Positions 62,857 to 64,000 of a stretch of 64,000 bases of DNA are shown one piece after another. Both the position numbers and the translations under genes were made by a program. The notes under the pieces are model-generated. The model made no database searches and was not told where the DNA came from. It saw only the letters and a program-made list of their open reading frames with translations. Every line of letters begins with the position of its first letter. Positions within the stretch are counted from its first letter, which is position 1. The stretch is from Hirundichthys speculiger (Eukaryota; Chordata; Actinopteri; Beloniformes; Exocoetidae): positions 1 to 64,000 of the forward strand of contig JAGFBZ010002865.1 of NCBI GenBank assembly GCA_018398805.1, written 5' to 3'.

Positions 62857-63703
62857 TAGGGATAGAACGGTTAGCGGTATTACGGTAAAGCGCAGTAAAG
62901 TTTTACGCGATAACGATTACCCGTTTATGTTTGACTTCATCTCATTATCGCGGTCGATTAGCGGGATATGTAATATCAGCCTCATTCAAGTCTGTTAGCG
63001 ACTCGCGTGAATTTGTAGCTTGTAACATCGGCATCGTAATGTTAGCATGGCGGAAAGCGGTGATAGCACGCAGGACATTGAAAAATGACCGGAACAATGT
63101 TCTTCTGATGCAGTTAAAATATTAACTTATTCCATTAACTGATCCGACAACCATAACGCCGGCAGTTAGCACCACAGCGGTCAAACACCGTTAACACCGA
63201 ACCAATAACAGGCAGCTACCTTTATACCTGACCCTCAGGTAACAACACAGCGACACCCACAGACACACAGAGTGAACTACAATTCAGAACAACATATTTG
63301 GCTCCTAAACAACTGTTTTTTTTATTTACACATTTATACTTATTTAAGGGTTACCCTAAAGTCCAAAGTTTATTTCATTTGAACTTGCACTATAATTTTT
63401 GTTCCTGATAATTGTTTGCATATTTTGACCTACTATGGCTGTTAAAGTGTTTATTTATATTTGCACCAGACAGATAAGTTTTGTTCCTGTTATTTGTTTT
63501 GTTCATTTAAAATAAAACCTCTTTCTGTTCCAGTTGTTTCTCCATTAAATGTGAAAGTTTCATTTTGATAAAATTTTGGCTTCTGATGTTTTAGTCTGTC
63601 AAGAAAATCAAGAAAAATTAAGAATATTGCGATAATATCGTAAACCGTGCTAATTTGGTCACTATAATCGAGATATCAAATTTTCCATATCGTTACATCC
63701 CTA
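62857..63703. mobile_element. hAT-type non-autonomous element
   Basis: The 847-bp element is bounded by identical octamers GTGTCCCC (62849-62856 and 63704-63711). Its ends are TAGGGATAGAACGGT and CGTTACATCCCTA. Subterminal regions are rich in CGATAA/TTATCG. No transposase is visible. Confidence 0.9.
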
Positions 63704-63711
63704 GTGTCCCC

Positions 63712-64000
63712 ATAAACGGTCTTTTCATAAACCTGTGGGTGACATCACAGAGGGTTTGTCCAGTTCTCTACATACAGTTTATGTTGATGGAAGGTGTAAA
63801 CGAAGACACACTCGGACCCGCCCACCTTCCGATCGGACCGCTGAACAGAACCTCAGAGTGCTCCGGAAAACTCCAGCGTTCTCAAATAAAGAAAACTAAA
63901 CATTCCTGGGGTGGAAACATAGAAGTGATCCCTTATTTTTCACGGTTAATGTGGAGCGGCCCCTCCCCCGCGAGAATCTAAATCAGCGAACTGGAGCCGG
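63712..64000. other. Window end, including the start of a mariner/pogo-like MITE
   Basis: From about 63925 the sequence AGTGATCCCTTATTTTTCAC matches the left end of the MITE at 54597. The copy runs off the window. No gene was found before it. Confidence 0.55.

Noticed and set aside
62229..64000. N-terminal apc2 exons
   Set aside because: No minus-strand segment encodes the expected N-terminal coiled coil with splice signals; they must lie beyond the window.

Overview
The window looks like a teleost fish (probably percomorph) nuclear chromosome. It has GT-AG introns, fish-type LINEs, hAT and mariner-like elements, a tRNA-derived SINE and very many minisatellites. Three conserved vertebrate genes are present: reep6 (+, about 11.2-25.6 kb), the C19orf25/UPF0449 homologue (+, about 27.0-28.9 kb) and apc2 (-, 34.2 kb to beyond 62.2 kb). 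From memory these three are also neighbours on human 19p13.3. The C19orf25-apc2 tail-to-tail pair is kept; reep6 appears inverted relative to human and no pcsk4 is visible between the genes.

Left part: 1-5.53 kb is a satellite-like 27-bp tandem array built on a 14-bp perfect palindrome. It is followed by a decayed L1/Tx1-type LINE (5.9-9.0 kb) that carries a second, 5'-truncated LINE on the other strand with an intact 343-codon reverse transcriptase ORF. From 9.0 to 11.2 kb there is only repeat debris.

Middle part: reep6 has five coding exons at 11.2-16.1 kb, and the sequence offers alternative 3' exons at 21.3 and 25.0 kb. Its introns hold a 1.19-kb hAT-type element with an 8-bp target duplication, a TA-flanked MITE, LINE and hAT fragments and a 2.9-kb 34-bp minisatellite. 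The C19orf25 homologue follows, then a gene-free stretch with Tc1/mariner and hAT remnants and a SINE.

Right part: apc2 fills 34.2-62.2 kb on the minus strand. Eleven coding exons with fully consistent splice phases encode the protein from the N-terminal coiled-coil region through the armadillo repeats, 20-aa repeats, a SAMP motif and the conserved C-terminus. The most N-terminal exons lie outside the window. The 5.5-kb last exon needs several single-base frame changes. The apc2 introns carry interstitial telomere-like repeats split by a hAT element, a hexanucleotide array, and 44-bp, GGA, 27-bp and 12-bp arrays. A complete opposite-strand gene with a PRY/SPRY (B30.2) domain (55.7-58.2 kb) is nested in the 14-kb apc2 intron.

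No bacterial-type system, CRISPR array or rRNA/tRNA gene was seen. The most unusual signals are the palindromic array whose core fits a p53 half-site, the branch-point-like hexanucleotide array beside an apc2 exon, the nested SPRY gene, the alternative reep6 C-termini, and recurrent single-base indels in otherwise conserved genes.
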